The notes below the pieces were generated by a model. It was given only the letters and a program-made list of their open reading frames with translations, did no database searches and was not told the origin of the DNA. The translations under genes were made by a program, and so were the position numbers. 64,000 nt of DNA, from assembly GCF_007995015.1 (NCBI RefSeq), contig NZ_VORB01000003.1:124001-188000 (forward strand), given 5' to 3'. This document shows, piece by piece, positions 61,343 to 64,000 of this stretch (position 1 is the stretch's first letter; the number at the start of each line of letters is the position of its first letter). Origin of the DNA: Luteibaculum oceani. Its GTDB lineage: Bacteria; Bacteroidota; Bacteroidia; Flavobacteriales_D; Luteibaculaceae.

Positions 61343-63673
61343 TTAAAAGGTGTAGGTAACTCCTAAACTCGGTAAGATGGGAAGTTGATAAACTTTGTTC
61401 CCTCGAATAGCATCGATGTAGAAAATGTTATTTCTGTTGTACACATTGGTAACAGAAACTACCGTTTCTAATGACCTGTGCTCCGAGATTTCCCAGGTGT
61501 GCTTGAGAGATAAATCAAACCTGTGATAAGTACTTAAACGACCTTGATTAAGGCCACCATTTTCTATCGCAAAACTTCCGTTTTCATCAGTGAAATCAGA
61601 ATTATATCCACCGTTAAATGTCAGTTGCTCGAAAAAGCCTCTTGTTTGTGTAAATGGAAATGGGGTTCCAAAGTTCCATCTTCCGCTTAGCTCCCAATTT
61701 CTCTTTTTTCCAAGAAAAACCGAACTCACAAAATTTAAGTTATGCCTTCTATCAAATACTGGAGGGTAATACTTCTCCCCGTCCCAACGGGTAACTTTCC
61801 CAAGAGAATAAACCAGCCACACGTAGTACCTTGGAGCATTGTACTTAAATGTAAAATCCAGTCCTTTAGCATCTCCAGTTTCTAGTACGTAGTCCTTTCT
61901 TAGCTCCTCGGGTCTTCCCTCATTTGCCAAGTTATCCTCGAATATTTTGTTTCGGTTTACGTTGGTGAGTTGTCTAAAGTTTTTAAAGTACGCTTCAGCA
62001 TTTATAGAGAATCTCTTGGTGACATCTAACTCCACTCCACCAATAAAGTGATCTGCTTTCTGCAATTTGGAGTCTATACTCACTCGCTCACCATTTTCAT
62101 TTACAAAGGTCTCTGGCAAGTTGGTTGGAGAACTTAAAAAGGCATAGAATAAATTAACTACATCCCTGTCGGAATTACCGGCAATAAGGTTTTGAGAATA
62201 TCTTCCCGTGGCAGCCTTTAATCGTACAAATTCACTAAGATTATACTTTACCCCCAACCTAGGCTCAACAACAAACTCAGAAACTGAGGCATAATAATGG
62301 GTACGTATACTGGGTTCAAACACAAAAGACCCCGCCTTAAATTTCTTTAAGAAGTACAGCGCCATTTCGGTAGCGTTATCACTAGTATTAAATCCTGCTC
62401 CAAAACGGTTGAAATAATCGAAAGTGGTTCTTATTCCGTACACGTTAAACCCATAACGCGTTTCGTTATCCCCGTTGAAATATTTAAAATTTAGACCAAG
62501 ATTAAAGTTACCTACTGAACTAGATCTTTCTGAAAGCCCTTCTTCCTGCAATGAAATCCCGTATTGTGAGTAAGCAAAATTCCCTTCAATAATTACCGGT
62601 GATGCCGACGGCACTGCTAGAAAGTGAGAACCAAATCCGTAACTGTTCCATCCCAGCTGCGAAACCCCTTGGTAGTTTACGTTATCCTGGAAGTTAAAAC
62701 CAAACAAATTAAACTGCGATCCAGATCTTGAATTAAATGACAACTTCCCGTACAAATCGGTAAAAGTATAGGGCAATCCGTCCTCTGAAGCATAACTATA
62801 AAACTGGTTGGCACTTTGCTCTAGGTAGGATGTTTTCGCCGACAAAATGTAGCTGGTAGATAATCCTGTTTCTTCATCCAGCTTTTTTAAGGGGCCTTCT
62901 AATAAAAGTCTAGCTCCAAATGGGTTCACCCCTATTTTACCAGAGTTTCGAGTTTTATTACCTGCTCTAGTTTTAATGTCCATAACAGAAGAAATTCGCC
63001 CGCCGTATCTGGCATTAAATCCTCCGGTATATACATCTGCATTTGAGATAATTTCGGTATCAAAAACCGAAAATAAACCAATGGAGTGGAAAGGATTATA
63101 AATGGTCATTCCATCCAACAAAACAAGGTTTTGAATGGGCGACCCACCACGGATATATAATTGTCCACCTTGATCTCCAGTAAAAATAACACCGGGAAGT
63201 ACTTGTAGATATTGAGCTAAATCGGGCTGACCACCCACCGAGGGGAGCGCCTTAATTTCCTTTGGCGAAATCTTGGTAACCGACATTTTTACCTGAGTAG
63301 TATTTCTACTTCTTTCGGCGCTTACCTCAACCTCATCCATTTCAATAGCTGAAGCCTCTAGATATATCTTCCGCGAAATCAATCCCCCTTTGGTTATCTC
63401 TATATCCTCCGAATACTCCTGATAATTAAAAGACTTAATTTTTAGGGTGTAATTCCCTTCGGGCACATTACCAAAACTGAAAAATCCGTTTTCATCCGTA
63501 GTAGCTCCATAGGAAGTTCCATCTAAGAAAACATTGGTAAAAAGAATGGCAGAACCGTTGCCCTTATCGTATACAAACCCCCGTACGGTTCCTCCAGTTT
63601 TACCCTGTGCGGAAATTTTGTTTGCACCAATGAATAGGGGTAAAAAAAGGAGTAGGTATTTAAGGAGTTTCAA
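61343..63673 (-). CDS. TonB-dependent receptor with carboxypeptidase-regulatory-like domain
   Basis: About 776 residues. Signal peptide (KLLKYLLLFLPLFIGANKISAQ), a CarboxypepD_reg-like domain (about 30-110, GFVYDKGNGSAILFTNVFLDG), a plug domain with GGSPIQNLVLLDGMTIYNPFH and GGFNARYGGRISSVMDIKTR, and a barrel to the C-terminal aromatic Phe (LGVTYTF). It imports large substrates with TonB energy. The frame starts at a TTG at 63703, but a -7 element (63701-63708) overlaps it, so I move the start to TTG 63673, giving the MKLLKY signal. Its substrate is not shown by sequence; no SusD partner is adjacent. Confidence 0.88.
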   Translation of the reverse strand: MKLLKYLLLFLPLFIGANKISAQGKTGGTVRGFVYDKGNGSAILFTNVFLDGTSYGATTDENGFFSFGNVPEGNYTLKIKSFNYQEYSEDIEITKGGLISRKIYLEASAIEMDEVEVSAERSRNTTQVKMSVTKISPKEIKALPSVGGQPDLAQYLQVLPGVIFTGDQGGQLYIRGGSPIQNLVLLDGMTIYNPFHSIGLFSVFDTEIISNADVYTGGFNARYGGRISSVMDIKTRAGNKTRNSGKIGVNPFGARLLLEGPLKKLDEETGLSTSYILSAKTSYLEQSANQFYSYASEDGLPYTFTDLYGKLSFNSRSGSQFNLFGFNFQDNVNYQGVSQLGWNSYGFGSHFLAVPSASPVIIEGNFAYSQYGISLQEEGLSERSSSVGNFNLGLNFKYFNGDNETRYGFNVYGIRTTFDYFNRFGAGFNTSDNATEMALYFLKKFKAGSFVFEPSIRTHYYASVSEFVVEPRLGVKYNLSEFVRLKAATGRYSQNLIAGNSDRDVVNLFYAFLSSPTNLPETFVNENGERVSIDSKLQKADHFIGGVELDVTKRFSINAEAYFKNFRQLTNVNRNKIFEDNLANEGRPEELRKDYVLETGDAKGLDFTFKYNAPRYYVWLVYSLGKVTRWDGEKYYPPVFDRRHNLNFVSSVFLGKKRNWELSGRWNFGTPFPFTQTRGFFEQLTFNGGYNSDFTDENGSFAIENGGLNQGRLSTYHRFDLSLKHTWEISEHRSLETVVSVTNVYNRNNIFYIDAIRGNKVYQLPILPSLGVTYTF

Positions 63674-63700
63674 GATATAAGGTATTGGAAATTGCGGCTG

Positions 63701-63708
63701 CAAAACTA
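63701..63708 (-). promoter_or_regulatory. TAnnTTTG element of the TonB receptor gene
   Basis: Minus-strand TAGTTTTG, exact match, at the 3' end of holA. Expected start of transcription about 63694, before TTG 63673 and not the TTG at 63703. Confidence 0.5.
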
Positions 63709-64000
63709 GTAATTTAATATGTAAAAACTGAGTTCTCGGAGCAATCCTCCCTCATCTGTCCCCCCGTTATTCTTGCCCTTTGATCGCATATCATACTCGC
63801 GGAGTTTAGAATAAATCTTCACAACCGTTTTGGCAGGATAGTTTTTTGCAGCCTGCATGTATTGCCCGAAGAAAAAGGGTTTGATACCTATTAAACTGCA
63901 AATTTGGTTCTTATCCTTACTCGATGAGAAATGAATCATCATGAGTTTGTAGAAAAACTCAGCCAATTGACCGATTACCAAAATTGGGTGATTGTTTTTA
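63706..64000 (-). CDS. holA: DNA polymerase III delta subunit, C-terminal part (cut by right edge)
   Basis: The open frame continues to the right edge. The last ~98 residues show LAEFFYKLMMIHF, IGIKPFFFGQYMQAAKNY, KTVVKIYSKLREYDMRSKG and GLLRELSFYILNY, which match the C-terminal domain of HolA/delta that joins the clamp loader. Another clamp-loader gene, dnaX, is in this window 20 kb away. The stop is close to the TonB receptor promoter. Confidence 0.82.
   Translation of the reverse strand, partial: KNNHPILVIGQLAEFFYKLMMIHFSSSKDKNQICSLIGIKPFFFGQYMQAAKNYPAKTVVKIYSKLREYDMRSKGKNNGGTDEGGLLRELSFYILNY

Overview
The window looks like a chromosomal segment of a marine-type Bacteroidota, most likely Flavobacteriales. 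The evidence is type IX secretion (T9SS) type-B sorting domains on giant secreted proteins, a PorP/SprF-family protein, TonB-dependent receptor and OmpA/PD40 proteins, Bacteroidota-type promoters (TTG ... TAnnTTTG) before dnaX, rpsF, purB and the tRNAs, several TTG starts, weak Shine-Dalgarno sequences and an AT-rich composition. I saw no insertion sequence, prophage, rRNA operon or CRISPR array.

Layout. 1-9281 (minus): two paralogous giant secreted proteins, one cut by the left edge and one complete at 2486 codons, with a small secreted protein between them. 9733-20022: a surface-polysaccharide nucleotide-sugar region. One operon (UXS, wbpD-, wbpB-, wbpA-like, rmlB) and a second pair (wbpE-like, ugd) flank a sugar MFS transporter and an orphan histidine kinase. 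Together they can make UDP-glucuronate, UDP-xylose, the dTDP-4-keto-6-deoxyglucose precursor and probably UDP-GlcNAc(3NAc)A. 20105-27453: outer-membrane protein and Kdo transferase, an unknown, an EI24 membrane protein, purB, an MsbA-type ABC exporter and another unknown. 27461-32910 (minus): hemE-ompA-UMF1 transporter-lhgO operon, then a barrel protein. 33070-38413: two different aconitases (mitochondrial-type and AcnB) in tandem. 38636-43219: FtsX/MacB-type permease, the S6-S18-L9 operon, and a dnaX whose long form can only be read through a -1 frameshift at a run of ten A. 43307-50415 (minus): a T9SS adhesin operon (1301-codon adhesin, PorP/SprF protein, PorE-like OmpA protein). 50544-55079: TrmH-like methyltransferase, mutS, tRNA-Gly and tRNA-Leu, an unknown exported protein. 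55178-64000 (minus): peroxidase-like protein and DEAD helicase; pyrG-yidC-DUF6438; TonB receptor; 3' end of holA.

The common theme is the cell envelope: T9SS-delivered adhesins, O-antigen/capsule sugars, LPS core assembly and outer-membrane proteins, interleaved with housekeeping genes. The most unusual points are the dnaX reading-frame switch, the two-step (A-B) repeat architecture of the giant adhesin and the paralogous adhesin pair around a small secreted protein, and a tRNA terminator that copies the 3' end of the neighbouring tRNA-Gly. The main uncertainty is function: the four unknown proteins and the sugar product are inferred from family resemblance read by eye, without database searches.
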